Shown here: one piece after another, positions 34,136 to 44,521 of the stretch | How the letters are laid out: every line of letters begins with the position of its first letter | Numbering within the stretch: position 1 is the first letter of the stretch | NCBI RefSeq assembly: GCF_000585375.1 | Contig: NZ_KK073874.1 | Location: 6,292,894 to 6,356,893, forward strand | Length of the DNA stretch: 64,000 nucleotides | Reading direction: 5' to 3' | From: Cryptosporangium arvum DSM 44712 | GTDB lineage: Bacteria > Actinomycetota > Actinomycetes > Mycobacteriales > Cryptosporangiaceae | The notes under the pieces: model-generated | Database searches by the model: none | What the model was told of the DNA's origin: nothing | Seen by the model: the letters and a program-made list of their open reading frames with translations, nothing else | Translations under genes and position numbers: made by a program

Positions 34136-37029
34136 CGACCGCTCCCGAGGCGCCCGGCGCCGCGGCCACCTCCGGGGTGTTCGCGTCGCTGCGTGATCAG
34201 CTGGTCGGGGCCGCCGAGGCCTTCACCGAGGACCGGCGGGACCTGGGCGGCATCCTCACCGGGCTGGTGGACGACGTCGACCGGGCGTTGCGTGAGCCGC
34301 TCGAGGTCTTCCCGGTCTGTCACCACTCGCCGGCGTCCGCGCTGGCGATGGTGCAGCGGCTGCGCGCCAAGCAGCCCTCGGTGATCTACCTGGAGCTCTG
34401 CGAGGACCTCCAGCCGCTCCTGATCGAGCTGCGCAACTGCAAGCTCCCGGTCGCGCTTCAGGCTTTCGCGTCCGAGCTCGACGGCCACCCGGAGAGCTGG
34501 GCTCCCCTCTCGGTCGTCGCGCCGATCACCGCGGCGTCGGCCGAGTACCAGGCGATCGCCTACGCGCTGGAGACACCCGGCGTCGAACTGGTGCTCGTCG
34601 ACCGCTCCACCGACCACGTCTTCCAGTGGCTCCCGCGCGCGCCCGCCCAGCCCGACCACGACGAACAAGACCCTCACGACGAACCGGCCCCCCAGGACGA
34701 GCAGGGCCTCCACGGTGACGCGGTCGGCCTGGAGATCGGCGACCTCCGACCGGGCTTCGCCGAACTCGAGGAGCACCTGCTCCACCACGGCAAGGTCCGG
34801 CACTGGTCCGAATGGTGGGACCAGTACGTCGAGCAGCCACTCGTCGGCGCCGACTACGACACCTACCGCCAGGTCATGGTGCTCATCGGCAGCCTGTTCC
34901 GCCGGCTCCGGCCGTCGGGGGCGTCCCGGCACGACCGCGACGAGGACCGCGAGCGCTACATGTGGACGCGGATGCGTGAGCACCTCGCGCGCACCGGCAT
35001 CGACCGGTCGCGGGCGCTGTACGTCTGCGGTGCGTTCCACGCCGCGAGCCACGTCGAGGAATTCGGGGCCGACGCCGCACCCACCGATTTCACGATCAGC
35101 GAGCGCACCGGCACCAAGTGGCTCTACGGCCTGATCCCGTCGAGCCACTCCGCGATCGAGGCGCAGTTCGGCCTGGCGCCGGGCTCGGTGTCGATCGCGG
35201 CCGCCACCTGGCAGAAGGCCGTCTCGAAGACCGGTGCGAAGCCGTACGCGCTCGGCGGCAAGGGCGCCCGCTCCGACCGCGCGCTGGCCGAGAAGAAGCT
35301 CGCCGCCAACCCCCCGACGCCCGCGCAGACCGAGATCGCCCTGCGCAAGGCCGCGCTGCCGAAGCCGGCCGACAAGCTGTCGGGCTTCCTGTCTCGGCCG
35401 CCGGTCCTCGACGACCGGGACGAGGCCGAACTGCTCGGCTGGTGCGTCGACATCGTGCGGCTGGCCCGGCGCAACGGCTACCTCTCCAGCACCGCCGACG
35501 CGATCGCGATCTTCGAGACGTCGATCCTGCTGGCCGGGATGCGCGGGCGCGCCCGGCCGACCCCGTACGACTTCCAGGACGCGGCGATCACGTGCATCGA
35601 GAAGGACAGCGTGCCGGGTCGCCGGGACGTACGCCGCCTCTGCGAGATCCTGCTCGGCGGCGACCGCATCGGCAGCGTCGGGTACTACTCGCTGCCGCCG
35701 CTGGCGCGCGACGTCTACGACCGGCTGGAACCGCTCGGGCTCAACCTGGAGGCGCGCACGGTTCAGCGGGCGCTGCTCGACCTGGCCGGCCGCCCCGACC
35801 TCGTCCCGGCGTCGCGGCTGCTCTGGCGGCTGCGTTACCTGCTGCCGTCCGATGCCGTCCGCCCGATCATGGGCGAGCGGCGCCTCGGAGAGAAAGCGTC
35901 CATCCAGGAGAGTTGGGACCTGGCGATCGGGAAGTACCAGCGGTCGCTGATCGAGCTCGGCTACGAGGGCGTCGCCGTCGAGCAGGTGCTCGAGCAGCGG
36001 CTGCGGCAGGGCGTGCGGACGCCGGAGGCCACCGCGGCCACCGCGCTGGCGGCGGTGGAGGACGCGATCCTCTACCTCGACAGCCCGACGTTCGTGAACG
36101 AGCTGGGTGCCCGCGCGGTCGAGCTGCTCGCGGCCGAACGCACGGTCGACGACGCCCCGGCCGTGCTGCGCCGCATCCGGCGGCTGCTCGCGCACTACCG
36201 CGCCACCGAGCCGGAGCTACCCGAGTGGTGCGAGCAGTTCGTCGTCGCCGGGTACGCGCACTACTGCACGCTGCTGCCCACCGCGTTCGTGGACGAGCAG
36301 ACCGGCGTGCGTCAGGTCGCGGCGATGCTCGGATTCCTGTTCAGCCTGGAGAGCCTGGCGCTGACACTCGGCTGCGACCGCGCCCAGCTGGAGCTGGCCG
36401 TGGCGCAGTCGCACCCGGAGACCCCGGCCAAGCTCGCGCTGGTCTGGGCGGCGAACATCCAGCTCGGCACGCTCACCCCGGCCGAGCTGCGCACCCGGTG
36501 CGACGAACTGCTCGACAACCCGCTGGTGCTGCCGTCGTTCCCGCAGTACCTGAGCGGTTTCGTGCAGGCGCTCGAGCCGGTGCCGAACCTGGCGCCGTTC
36601 GTCGTCGAGGTGCTCTCGAAGGCGTTCGGGCTGCTCCCCGACCCGGTGCTGCTGCCCTGGCTGCCGTCGCTGATCACGACCCTGCGCGACCAGGCCGGCG
36701 AGCTGGTCCCCGCGCTGGTGCGTGAAGCCGGTCGCACGTTCCCGGGCACGCTGCCCGCCCTGGACGCGTTCGTACCACCCTGGGAGTCGGCACCCCCGGC
36801 CCCCACGTCCCGGCCGATCGCGAGCGGGCCGGTCACCGCCCTGCTCACGACGCATCCGGCCACCACCGACGCCCTGGCTGCCCTGCTGGGCCTGGACCCG
36901 AGCTGGCCCGAACCGGACACCGGCGCGGGCGGGGGCGGGGGCGGGGGCGCCGCGAGCCCGGCGGTGGCGGCACTCCTCGCCGCGCATCCGGCCCCCGCCG
37001 CCGCCCTGGCCGAACTCCTCCCGGCCTGA
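34132..37029 (+). CDS. DUF5682 protein, terminal gene of the MoxR/vWA operon
   Basis: 965 aa from a GTG overlapping the MoxR stop. The N-terminal 320 residues contain the family signature FPVCHHSPASALAMVQRL, then IYLELCEDLQPLLIEL and YVCGAFHAASHVEEFGADA, whose paired histidines suggest a metal site. The central and C-terminal 600 residues are helical and repeat-like, and the end has a poly-Gly stretch and twofold TAL/VAALLxxHPA motifs. DUF5682 has no proven activity that I know of. Its fixed linkage to MoxR and vWA genes suggests that it is the effector or client. Confidence 0.85.
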   Translation: MTTAPEAPGAAATSGVFASLRDQLVGAAEAFTEDRRDLGGILTGLVDDVDRALREPLEVFPVCHHSPASALAMVQRLRAKQPSVIYLELCEDLQPLLIELRNCKLPVALQAFASELDGHPESWAPLSVVAPITAASAEYQAIAYALETPGVELVLVDRSTDHVFQWLPRAPAQPDHDEQDPHDEPAPQDEQGLHGDAVGLEIGDLRPGFAELEEHLLHHGKVRHWSEWWDQYVEQPLVGADYDTYRQVMVLIGSLFRRLRPSGASRHDRDEDRERYMWTRMREHLARTGIDRSRALYVCGAFHAASHVEEFGADAAPTDFTISERTGTKWLYGLIPSSHSAIEAQFGLAPGSVSIAAATWQKAVSKTGAKPYALGGKGARSDRALAEKKLAANPPTPAQTEIALRKAALPKPADKLSGFLSRPPVLDDRDEAELLGWCVDIVRLARRNGYLSSTADAIAIFETSILLAGMRGRARPTPYDFQDAAITCIEKDSVPGRRDVRRLCEILLGGDRIGSVGYYSLPPLARDVYDRLEPLGLNLEARTVQRALLDLAGRPDLVPASRLLWRLRYLLPSDAVRPIMGERRLGEKASIQESWDLAIGKYQRSLIELGYEGVAVEQVLEQRLRQGVRTPEATAATALAAVEDAILYLDSPTFVNELGARAVELLAAERTVDDAPAVLRRIRRLLAHYRATEPELPEWCEQFVVAGYAHYCTLLPTAFVDEQTGVRQVAAMLGFLFSLESLALTLGCDRAQLELAVAQSHPETPAKLALVWAANIQLGTLTPAELRTRCDELLDNPLVLPSFPQYLSGFVQALEPVPNLAPFVVEVLSKAFGLLPDPVLLPWLPSLITTLRDQAGELVPALVREAGRTFPGTLPALDAFVPPWESAPPAPTSRPIASGPVTALLTTHPATTDALAALLGLDPSWPEPDTGAGGGGGGGAASPAVAALLAAHPAPAAALAELLPA

Positions 37030-37215
37030 CCGGCCTTTCCCGGCGCGACGCGGCCCCGCTACCAGGACCGCGCCGCGCCGGGCGCCCCACCCCGACGACC
37101 GCCCCACCCCGACAACCAACCCACCACCACAACCGCCCCAACCGGCAGCCGACCCACCACCACAACCGACCCACCCCTCAGCCGAGGCTCAGGTCGACGT
37201 CCTAGCGTCCGCGCG

Positions 37216-38456
37216 GTGTGCCTTCGTCGCCCGGCCGCCTGCGCCCCGCCCCCGCCTGCGCCTCGCCCCCGCCTGCGCCCCGCCGCCCGCCTGCGCCCCG
37301 CCGCCCGCCTGCGCCCCGCCGCCCGGCGCGCGCTCGCGGTGCTCGTCGCGATCGTGCTGCCGCTGGCCGCGGCGGCCACGGTGTCGGCGAGCCCCGGCGC
37401 GTTCCCGCCGATCGCGGTGCCGGTCGGTGACGCGAGCACACCGCCGCTGGGCTGGAACTCCTGGAACCGCTTCGGCTGCGACGTCAGCGACACCCTGATC
37501 CGACAGACCGCGGACGCGATCGTCGCCTCGGGTCTGCGCGACGCCGGCTACCGCTACGTCACGATCGACGACTGCTGGATGGCACCGCGGCGGGTGAACG
37601 GCGCGCTGGTACCGGACCCCGCCAAATTCCCCCGCGGGATGAAGAGCCTGGCCGACTACGTCCACACCAAGAACCTGAAGTTCGGCCTCTACTCCTCGGC
37701 CGGCACACGCACCTGCGCCGGTTACCCGGCCAGCCTCGATCACGAGAAGACCGATGCCGCGACGTTCGCGGCCTGGGGGGTCGACTACCTCAAGTACGAC
37801 AACTGCCACAACCGGGGCCGTCCCGCTCCCGAGCGGTACCGCGCGATGGCCGACGCGCTGCGAGCCACCGGCCGCCCGATCGTGCTCAGCCTCTGCGAAT
37901 GGGGCGAGAACCGGCCGTGGGAAGGCTGGGGGGAACGAGTGGGCGGATCGATCTGGCGCACCACCGGGGACGTCAGCGACACCTGGGGCAGCGTCCTCTG
38001 GATCCTCGACCAGCAGCGGAACCTCCCGCCCGGACGGCCGGACGCCTGGAACGACCCGGACATGCTCGAGGTCGGCAACGGCCCGGCGAGTACCGGGCCC
38101 AGTTCACGCTCTGGGCGCTGCTCAACGCCCCGCTGATCGCGGGTCACGACGTCCGCACGATGGATGCTGCCACCGCCGGGATCCTGCTCAACCGCGAGGT
38201 GATCGCGCTCGACCAGGACCGGTCCGGACGCCAGGCCCGGCTCGTCCGCGACGAGAACGGCGTCCGACTCTGGACGAAACCGCTGGCGAACGGCGACACC
38301 GCGGTCGTTCTCCTCAACCGCGGCGAGGCACCGAAAACCGTCACGACGACCGCGCACCGTATCCGGGACCTCTGGGCCCACACCAGCCGTACCGGACCGG
38401 TCACCACGACGATCCCGCCGCACGACGTCGTGGCGTACCGCCTGAGCTCAGCCTGA
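37216..38456 (+). pseudogene. GH27 alpha-galactosidase, frameshifted
   Basis: Secreted enzyme: an Arg/Pro-rich start, a hydrophobic signal (ALAVLVAIVLPLAAAATVSA), then PPLGWNSWNRFGCDVSDT, the GH27 opening. The nucleophile Asp is in DYLKYDNCHN and the acid/base Asp in WNDPDMLEVG. Immediately after EVGNGP the frame is lost and stops at 38136. The correct continuation, GEYRAQFTLWALLNAPLIAG and the beta-sandwich end, lies in the next frame to 38456. Adding one C near 38086 (GGCCCGGCG) would restore it. It could be a decayed gene or a sequencing error in GC-rich DNA. It ends on the mimR stop. Confidence 0.85.
37270..37323 (+). repeat. Three perfect copies of an 18-bp tandem repeat
   Basis: Unit CGCCTGCGCCCCGCCGCC, three exact copies, encoding Arg-Leu-Arg-Pro-Ala-Ala repeats in the basic part of the alpha-galactosidase signal peptide. 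Less exact copies precede it from about 37240. Confidence 0.9.
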
Positions 38457-40178
38457 CAGCTCGAACTGCCGGATCTTGCGGTAGATCGTGGCGCGGGACA
38501 TGCCGAGCGCCGAGGCGGCGGCGAGCTTGTCCCCGTCGTGCAGTGCCAGCGCGTCGACGATCGCGTCGCGCTCCATCGCCTCGATGGGTGTCAGCTGGCG
38601 GCGCACGGTGGAGCGGCAGACCGGCGGCAGTTCCTCGAGGCCGGCCTCGCCCGAGCGACGCCGCCGGCTCACCGTGCCGAGCACCGCGCGCAGCTGGGTG
38701 ATGTTGCCCGCCCACGGCAGACGCATGAGCTGGTTGAGCGCGGCCTGCGACAGGGACAGCTCGGCCGCGCCGACCTGGTCCAGGAGCACGCGGACCAGCG
38801 CCGGGATGTCGGTGAGGTGATGTCTGAGCGGCGGCACCCGCACGGTCCGGGGGAAGAACCCCAGCAGCTGGACGCCCCAGTGCTCGGTCGGCGCGCCCTC
38901 GAGCGTGGTCAGCGCGATCCAGGGCCCGCGCGGATCGAGGTCGTCGTGCACGGACTGGAACAGTTCGGCCAGCCCGTCGACGCAGTCGGCGGAGAGCAGG
39001 TGCGCCTGGGTGATCATCAGGTCGGCTCCGGCGTCGAGAGCGGCCGCGGCCTGGTCCACAACGTCGGTCTCGGCGGAGAGCGTCACGAGCCGGCGGCCAC
39101 CGGCTCCCTCGGCCTGGGCGGCGCGGACGATCGACCGTTTCCCGGCGCCCGCTTCGCCTTCGACGATCACCCACTCGCGCCGGGCGCAGGCGTCGAGCAC
39201 CTCGTGGGCGGTGCGCCGCCACACCGGGTTGTCGCCGGCGAGCCCGGGGAACGAGATCGCCCGCCGCTGGGAGGGGCGCGCCCGGTGCGGCTTGATCTGC
39301 ACGATGCCGCCGGCCAGCAGTTCGTCGACGAACGTCGGCTGGTAGGAGAGCCGGGCGGTCAGGCCGCTGGGGAGTTCGGCCAGCGCGGTGTAGGGCCGGC
39401 GGCGGCCGCGGGCGTCGCGGGTCTGGTCGATGATCGCCGCCTGGTCCCCCGCGTCGAAATGCTGCTGCATCACCGAGTTCATCATGAACACTTTCTCGCC
39501 CAGCGCGATCACGGCCCCGCCGGAGTGCTGGCAGGCCAGCCGGTAGTCGCCGAGTAAGGCCCGGTCGAGCATGCTCGACTCGTCGAGGATGCGCTCCTGG
39601 ATCCGCGCCGCGGCCAGCTTGGCGAACGAGAGCAGCAGCTGGTTGGACAGCTCGGACTGCGTCGTGATGTCGACGACGCCGAGCAGCCCGCCGGTGACCG
39701 GGTGCGTGATCAGCGCCCCGGCGCAGGAGAACCGGGTGAGGTCACCGGTGTAGTGCTCGGCTCCGTCGACGAGGATCGCCTGGCCCACCTCGAGGGCGGT
39801 GCCGATGCCGTTGGTGCCTACCTCGGCCTCGGAGTAGGTGAACCCCGGCGCGAGGCTCACCGCGTCCAGCGCGCGCAGCAACGCGGTCTGGCCCTCGCTG
39901 CGCCACAGCACCAGGCCTTTCGCGTCGGTCAGGATGAGGCAGACCGGCTCGTTGATGAGTTCGGCGGCCAGCGCGTCGAGAACGGGCGCCGCGGCCCGCG
40001 TCAGCGACGACGGGCGGTTGGCCGGCGGCGAGAACGCCGGGGTGGGCCGGTCCAGGTCGACCGACGCGGCCCGGGACCGTTCCCAGGACACCCGGATCGT
40101 GTTCCGCACGGATTCCGCGGCCCCGGGGACCGCAGCCAGGAAGCGTTCTCGATCTTGCCGGGAAGCGTCTGAACTCAT
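38448..40178 (-). CDS. mimR: MimR-type GAF/AAA/Fis regulator of the propane monooxygenase
   Basis: 576 aa AcoR/MimR-like activator. A GAF sensor region spans about residues 60-210 (ELINEPVCLILTDAKGLVLW, TYSEAEVGTNGIGTAL). A degenerate AAA+ region follows (EGEAGAGKRSIVRAA instead of a standard Walker A, and LLGFFPRTVRVPPLRHHLTD where the sigma-54 GAFTGA loop is missing). The Fis helix-turn-helix is at the end (DKLAAASALGMSRATIYRKI). The missing GAFTGA fits actinobacterial members that work without sigma-54. It is divergent from mimA across 160 bp and presumably activates it in response to a substrate or product. Confidence 0.88.
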   Translation of the reverse strand: MSSDASRQDRERFLAAVPGAAESVRNTIRVSWERSRAASVDLDRPTPAFSPPANRPSSLTRAAAPVLDALAAELINEPVCLILTDAKGLVLWRSEGQTALLRALDAVSLAPGFTYSEAEVGTNGIGTALEVGQAILVDGAEHYTGDLTRFSCAGALITHPVTGGLLGVVDITTQSELSNQLLLSFAKLAAARIQERILDESSMLDRALLGDYRLACQHSGGAVIALGEKVFMMNSVMQQHFDAGDQAAIIDQTRDARGRRRPYTALAELPSGLTARLSYQPTFVDELLAGGIVQIKPHRARPSQRRAISFPGLAGDNPVWRRTAHEVLDACARREWVIVEGEAGAGKRSIVRAAQAEGAGGRRLVTLSAETDVVDQAAAALDAGADLMITQAHLLSADCVDGLAELFQSVHDDLDPRGPWIALTTLEGAPTEHWGVQLLGFFPRTVRVPPLRHHLTDIPALVRVLLDQVGAAELSLSQAALNQLMRLPWAGNITQLRAVLGTVSRRRRSGEAGLEELPPVCRSTVRRQLTPIEAMERDAIVDALALHDGDKLAAASALGMSRATIYRKIRQFELSG

Positions 40179-40251
40179 GCGGCACGTCCCTTCGGGCTCC
40201 GGATTTAACCCGCTGCGTACCTGAACTTAACGCGCCCTCCCTGTGAGCCAA

Positions 40252-40266
40252 GTCTCACATTGAGAC
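40252..40266. promoter_or_regulatory. Inverted repeat GTCTCA-cat-TGAGAC upstream of mimA
   Basis: A perfect 6-3-6 inverted repeat in the mimR/mimA gap, 73 bp before mimA. GTCTCA recurs at 40352-40357 just inside mimA, exactly 100 bp downstream, again preceded by GTGAGC. It is a candidate MimR site; the spacing puts the upstream copy where an activator would bind. Confidence 0.4.
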
Positions 40267-40338
40267 AAGACCTCCGTCGAGCGCCGGGTTGCATCGGGGC
40301 TGTCGCCAAACGGCCGACTGACGACCCAGGAGGCGTCC

Positions 40339-41973
40339 GTGAGCAGGCAAAGTCTCAGCAAGGCCCACGCCAAGATCAGCGAGCTGACGTGGGAGCCGAC
40401 CTTCGCCACCCCGGCGAGGAGGTTCGGCACCGACTACACGTTCGAACACGCGCCGAAGAAGGACCCGCTGAAGCAGATCATGCGGTCCTACTTCCCGATG
40501 GAGGAGGAGAAGGACAACCGCGTCTTCGGCGCCATGGACGGCGCGATCCGCGGCAACATGTTCCGTCAGGTCCAGGAACGCTGGATGGAGTGGCAGAAGC
40601 TGTTCCTGTCGATCATCCCGTTCCCGGAGATCTCCGCGGCCCGGGCGATGCCGATGGCCATCGAGGCCGTCCCGAACCCGGAGATCCACAACGGTCTCGC
40701 GGTGCAGATGATCGACGAGGTTCGTCACTCGACGATTCAGATGAACCTCAAGAAGCTGTACATGAACAACTACATCGACCCGGCCGGGTTCGACATGACC
40801 GAGAAGGCGTTCGCGAACAACTACGCGGGCACCATCGGCCGGCAGTTCGGCGAGGGGTTCATCACCGGCGACGCGATCACCGCCGCGAACATCTACCTCA
40901 CGGTGGTGGCCGAGACCGCGTTCACGAACACGCTGTTCGTCGCGATGCCGGACGAGGCGGCCGCCAACGGCGACTACCTCCTGCCGACCGTGTTCCACTC
41001 GGTGCAGTCCGACGAGTCGCGGCACATCAGCAACGGGTACTCGATCCTGCTGATGGCGCTGGCCGACGAGCGCAACCGGCCGCTGCTCGAGCGCGACATG
41101 CGCTACGCCTGGTGGAACAACCACTGCGTGGTCGACGCCGCGATCGGCACGTTCATCGAGTACGGCACGAAGGACCGGCGGACCGACCGCGAGAGCTACG
41201 CGGAGATGTGGCGTCGCTGGATCTACGACGACTACTACCGCAGCTACCTCATCCCGCTGGAGAAGTACGGCCTGACGATCCCCCACGACCTGGTCGAAGA
41301 GGCCTGGAACCGGATCGTGAACAAGGGGTACGTGCACGAGGTGGCGCGCTTCTTCGCCACCGGCTGGCCGGTGAACTACTGGCGGATCGACACGATGACC
41401 GACACGGACTTCGCCTGGTTCGAGGAGAAGTACCCGGGTTGGTACTCGAAGTACGGCAAGTGGTGGGAGAACTACAACCGCCTGGCCTACCCCGGCCGCA
41501 ACAAGCCGATCGCGTTCGAGGAGGTCGGCTACCAGTACCCGCACCGGTGCTGGACGTGCATGGTCCCCGCGCTCATCCGCGAGGACATGGTCGTCGAGAA
41601 GGTCGACGGTCAGTGGCGGACGTACTGCTCGGAGACGTGCCACTGGACCGACGCGGTGGCTTTCCGGGGCGAGTACGAAGGCCGCAGCACCCCGAACATG
41701 GGCCGGCTCACCGGCTTCCGGGAGTGGGAGACGCTGCACCACGACAAGGACCTCGCGGACATCGTGCAGGACCTCGGCTACGTGCGTGACGACGGCAAGA
41801 CCCTGATCGGTCAGCCGCACCTGCGTCTGGACGACCCGTCCAAGCTGTGGACGCTCGACTCCGTCCGGGGCAACCACTTCATGAGCCCGAACGTGCTGCT
41901 CAACCAGATGTCCGACGCCGAGCGCGACGAGCACGTCGCGGCGTACCGGGCCAACGGCACCAAGGCCTCCTGA
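40339..41973 (+). CDS. mimA: Propane/phenol monooxygenase hydroxylase large subunit
   Basis: 544 aa alpha subunit of a soluble diiron monooxygenase, close to mycobacterial MimA/Prm. All six iron ligands are visible: Glu97 (FPEIS), Glu127 and His130 (IDEVRHS), Glu192 (VVAETAF), Glu226 and His229 (SDESRHI). Their spacing of 30, 3, 62, 34 and 3 equals that of soluble methane monooxygenase. It starts at a GTG with AGGAGG upstream. It hydroxylates propane at C2, and phenol or acetone in MimA systems; the substrate here is inferred from the family. First gene of the mimABCD-G operon, divergent from mimR. Confidence 0.95.
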   Translation: MSRQSLSKAHAKISELTWEPTFATPARRFGTDYTFEHAPKKDPLKQIMRSYFPMEEEKDNRVFGAMDGAIRGNMFRQVQERWMEWQKLFLSIIPFPEISAARAMPMAIEAVPNPEIHNGLAVQMIDEVRHSTIQMNLKKLYMNNYIDPAGFDMTEKAFANNYAGTIGRQFGEGFITGDAITAANIYLTVVAETAFTNTLFVAMPDEAAANGDYLLPTVFHSVQSDESRHISNGYSILLMALADERNRPLLERDMRYAWWNNHCVVDAAIGTFIEYGTKDRRTDRESYAEMWRRWIYDDYYRSYLIPLEKYGLTIPHDLVEEAWNRIVNKGYVHEVARFFATGWPVNYWRIDTMTDTDFAWFEEKYPGWYSKYGKWWENYNRLAYPGRNKPIAFEEVGYQYPHRCWTCMVPALIREDMVVEKVDGQWRTYCSETCHWTDAVAFRGEYEGRSTPNMGRLTGFREWETLHHDKDLADIVQDLGYVRDDGKTLIGQPHLRLDDPSKLWTLDSVRGNHFMSPNVLLNQMSDAERDEHVAAYRANGTKAS

Positions 41974-42030
41974 CCAGAAGCCCGGTGGCGCGGGAGCGCC
42001 ACCGGGTCGCCCGACGACGAGGAGCCCGAC

Positions 42031-43056
42031 GTGGCCGACAAGCACCGTATCCGCTTCGAACCGGTCGACATCGAGATGGACGTCGACGAGGACGAGACAA
42101 TCCTCGACGCGGCCTTCCGCCAGGGCGTCCACCTCATGCACGGATGCCGCGAAGGACAGTGCTCGGCGTGCAAGTCCTACGTGCTCGACGGCGAGATCGA
42201 CATGGACCGGTACTCGACGTTCGCGTTGAACGACGCGGAGGCCGCCGACGGCTACGTCCTGCTGTGCCGGTCGCACGCGTACAGCGACTGCCAGATCGAG
42301 CTGCTCAACTTCGACGAGGACGAGCTGCTCAACGGCATCGCGATCCAGCGGGTGAAGACCACGATCACCGCCATCGAGCCCAAGACGCGGGACATCGTGT
42401 CGCTCCGGCTGACCGCCCCGGGGTACGAGTTCAAGCCCGGCCAGTACGCCGATCTCACGATCCCGGGCACCGACGAGCACCGCTCGTTCTCGATGGCCAC
42501 GACCATGTCGACGCCGGGAGCGGTCGAGTTCCTGATCAAGAAGTACCCGGGCGGGAAGTTCTCCGCCCTGCTCGACGACGGGCTGTCGGTCGGCGACGAG
42601 GTCGACCTGACCGGTCCGTACGGCTCCTTCACGCTGAAAGAGGGCCACGTCCTGCCGGTGGTGTGCATCGGCGGTGGGGCCGGCATGGCGCCGATCCTCT
42701 CGCTGCTGCGTCACATGAGCGAGACCGGCGTCCGCCGGCCGGTGCGCTTCTACTACGGCGCCCGCACCGCTGAGGACTTGTTCTACCTGGACGAGATTCT
42801 CGAAATCGGCGAGAAGCTGACCGACTTCGAATTCGTGGCCTGCCTGTCCGCGGTCGACGAAGCGACCGCGCCGGGAATCGAGCTCGGCAACGTCACCGAC
42901 GTGGTGGGGCGGCGGGAGCCACGTATCGAGAAATGCGAAACCTACCTGTGCGGCCCGCCGCCGATGGTGGATGCGGCGCTGGCGTTCCTGCAGGCCAACC
43001 AGGTGCCGCCGGACCAGATCTTCTACGACAAATTCACCAGCCCGGCCCAACAGTAG
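42031..43056 (+). CDS. mimB: Monooxygenase reductase component
   Basis: 341 aa electron-transfer subunit. The N-terminal ferredoxin domain has the [2Fe-2S] ligands Cys39, Cys44 and Cys47 ([15 protein letters not shown]) and Cys79 (YVLLCRSHA). Next comes the FAD domain with [11 protein letters not shown], then the NAD domain with [16 protein letters not shown] and [11 protein letters not shown]. It takes electrons from NADH to the hydroxylase. It is 57 bp downstream of mimA and starts at GTG. The order large subunit, reductase, small subunit, coupling protein is that of the mim/prm clusters. Confidence 0.95.
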   Translation: MADKHRIRFEPVDIEMDVDEDETILDAAFRQGVHLMHGCREGQCSACKSYVLDGEIDMDRYSTFALNDAEAADGYVLLCRSHAYSDCQIELLNFDEDELLNGIAIQRVKTTITAIEPKTRDIVSLRLTAPGYEFKPGQYADLTIPGTDEHRSFSMATTMSTPGAVEFLIKKYPGGKFSALLDDGLSVGDEVDLTGPYGSFTLKEGHVLPVVCIGGGAGMAPILSLLRHMSETGVRRPVRFYYGARTAEDLFYLDEILEIGEKLTDFEFVACLSAVDEATAPGIELGNVTDVVGRREPRIEKCETYLCGPPPMVDAALAFLQANQVPPDQIFYDKFTSPAQQ

Positions 43057-43070
43057 AGGGAGCCGAACCG

Positions 43071-44174
43071 ATGGCGAGGACCGAAGCGAAGGCACGCAGT
43101 TTCCCGGGAATCGAATTCACGGATTCCGAAGCGGGGGCGCTCACGTTCCCCAGCTCCACCAGCCGGAGCTACAACTACTACCAGCCGGCGCGACGACGGG
43201 CGTCGATCTACGAGGACGTGACCGTCGACGTCCAGCCCGACCCCGACCGGCACCTGACCCAGGGCTGGATCTACGGCTTCGCCACCGGCCCCGGCGGTTA
43301 CCCGCAGGACTGGACCGCCGCGAAGTCGTCGAACTGGCACGTGTTCCGCGACCCGAACGAGGAGTGGAACCAGACGATCTACCGGAACAACTCCGCGGTC
43401 GTCCACCAGGTCGAGCTGTGCCTGGCCAACGCCAAGCGGGCCCGCGCCTACGAGGGCTGGAACCCCACCTGGGTCACGTTCGTGGAGCGCAACCTCGGCG
43501 CCTGGATGCACGTGGAGAACGGGCTGGGTCTCCACGTCTTCACCGCGATCCAGCGGTCCGGGCCGACGAACATGATCAACACCGCGGTCGCGGTGAACGC
43601 CGCGCACAAGCTGCGGTTCGCCCAGGACCTCGCGCTCTACAACCTCGACCTGTCCGAGGCCGGGGTCGGCTTCGACGGCGAGGCGCACATCGGGGTCTGG
43701 AAGGACGCCCCGGAGTGGCAGCCGACCCGCGAGATCGTCGAGCGGCTCACCGCCGTCGAGGACTGGTGCCAGCTGCTGTTCGCCTCGAACGTCGTCTTCG
43801 AGCAGCTGGTGGGATCGCTGTTCCGGTCCGAGCTGGTCATGCAGATCTCGGCCCGCAACGGCGACTACATCACGCCGACGATCGTCGGCACCGGCGAGCA
43901 CGACTACGACCGCGACCTCGCCTACACGCGGAACCTGTTCCGCCTGCTCACCCGCGACGAGACCCACGGCGACGCGAACAAGGAGCTGTTCGGGCAGTGG
44001 ATGTCGGTCTGGGTGCCGCGGGCCCTGGACGCGGCCAAGGCGCTGCAGCCGATCTGGTCGCGGCCCTCCGACAAGCCGGTCACGTTCGCCCACAGCCTCG
44101 ACGCGGCCACGAGCAAGTTCCGCTCGCTGCTCGCCGACCTCGACATCGACGCCCCCAAGGAGCTGGACCAGTGA
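43071..44174 (+). CDS. mimC: Propane monooxygenase hydroxylase small subunit
   Basis: 367 aa beta subunit of the diiron hydroxylase, taken from the ATG at 43071 with AGAGGGAG upstream. The ferritin-like fold of the large subunit is shared, but the iron ligands are absent, as expected. Recognisable stretches include [20 protein letters not shown], then [17 protein letters not shown] and a C-terminal [20 protein letters not shown]. It overlaps the coupling protein by 4 bp (GTGA), ensuring matched production. Confidence 0.93.
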   Translation: MARTEAKARSFPGIEFTDSEAGALTFPSSTSRSYNYYQPARRRASIYEDVTVDVQPDPDRHLTQGWIYGFATGPGGYPQDWTAAKSSNWHVFRDPNEEWNQTIYRNNSAVVHQVELCLANAKRARAYEGWNPTWVTFVERNLGAWMHVENGLGLHVFTAIQRSGPTNMINTAVAVNAAHKLRFAQDLALYNLDLSEAGVGFDGEAHIGVWKDAPEWQPTREIVERLTAVEDWCQLLFASNVVFEQLVGSLFRSELVMQISARNGDYITPTIVGTGEHDYDRDLAYTRNLFRLLTRDETHGDANKELFGQWMSVWVPRALDAAKALQPIWSRPSDKPVTFAHSLDAATSKFRSLLADLDIDAPKELDQ

Positions 44175-44515
44175 CCTCCATGCAGTTCGGATCGGACGTC
44201 GAGTTCTCCAACAAGTGCGGCGTGACGCTGATGAACACGCCGGTCGGGCGCGTGGTCGCCGAGGTCATGGCGGAGAAGGACGGCGTCGAGCTGACCAACT
44301 ACCCGTCGATGATCCGCGTCGACGGCACCCGGCTGCTCGAGTTCAACTACGACGAACTCACCGAGGCCCTGGGCTCCGAGTTCGACGGCTCGATCTTCGA
44401 GGAGATCAGCTCCACCCACTACGGCCGGATGGTGCACCTCGACGACAAGACGCTGCTGTTCGCGAGCCCCGAGGACGCCGCCGAGTACATCGGTTTCGAC
44501 CTGACCGTCGCTTGA
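44171..44515 (+). CDS. mimD: Monooxygenase coupling (regulatory) protein, MmoB-like
   Basis: 114 aa effector protein that controls substrate access and electron transfer at the diiron site; it carries no cofactor. The MmoB/DmpM family is recognised from [20 protein letters not shown] and the central [15 protein letters not shown], with [20 protein letters not shown] after it. It starts at the GTG overlapping mimC; an in-frame ATG at 44180 would be three codons shorter. A long hairpin follows before the chaperonin gene. Confidence 0.93.
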   Translation: MTSMQFGSDVEFSNKCGVTLMNTPVGRVVAEVMAEKDGVELTNYPSMIRVDGTRLLEFNYDELTEALGSEFDGSIFEEISSTHYGRMVHLDDKTLLFASPEDAAEYIGFDLTVA

Positions 44516-44521
44516 GCCTCA

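Noticed and set aside
32896..36195. 1099-codon open frame on the minus strand opposite the MoxR and DUF5682 genes
   Set aside because: It mirrors the plus-strand genes; its composition (long Arg/Glu/Val runs without motifs) is that of an antisense shadow in high-GC DNA. Several similar long antisense frames (for example 1121-3265 and 40255-43095) were discarded for the same reason.
38448..40178. Sigma-54-dependent enhancer protein
   Set aside because: Domain order fits, but the GAFTGA loop and a normal Walker A are missing, and actinobacteria lack sigma-54; classed as a MimR-like regulator.
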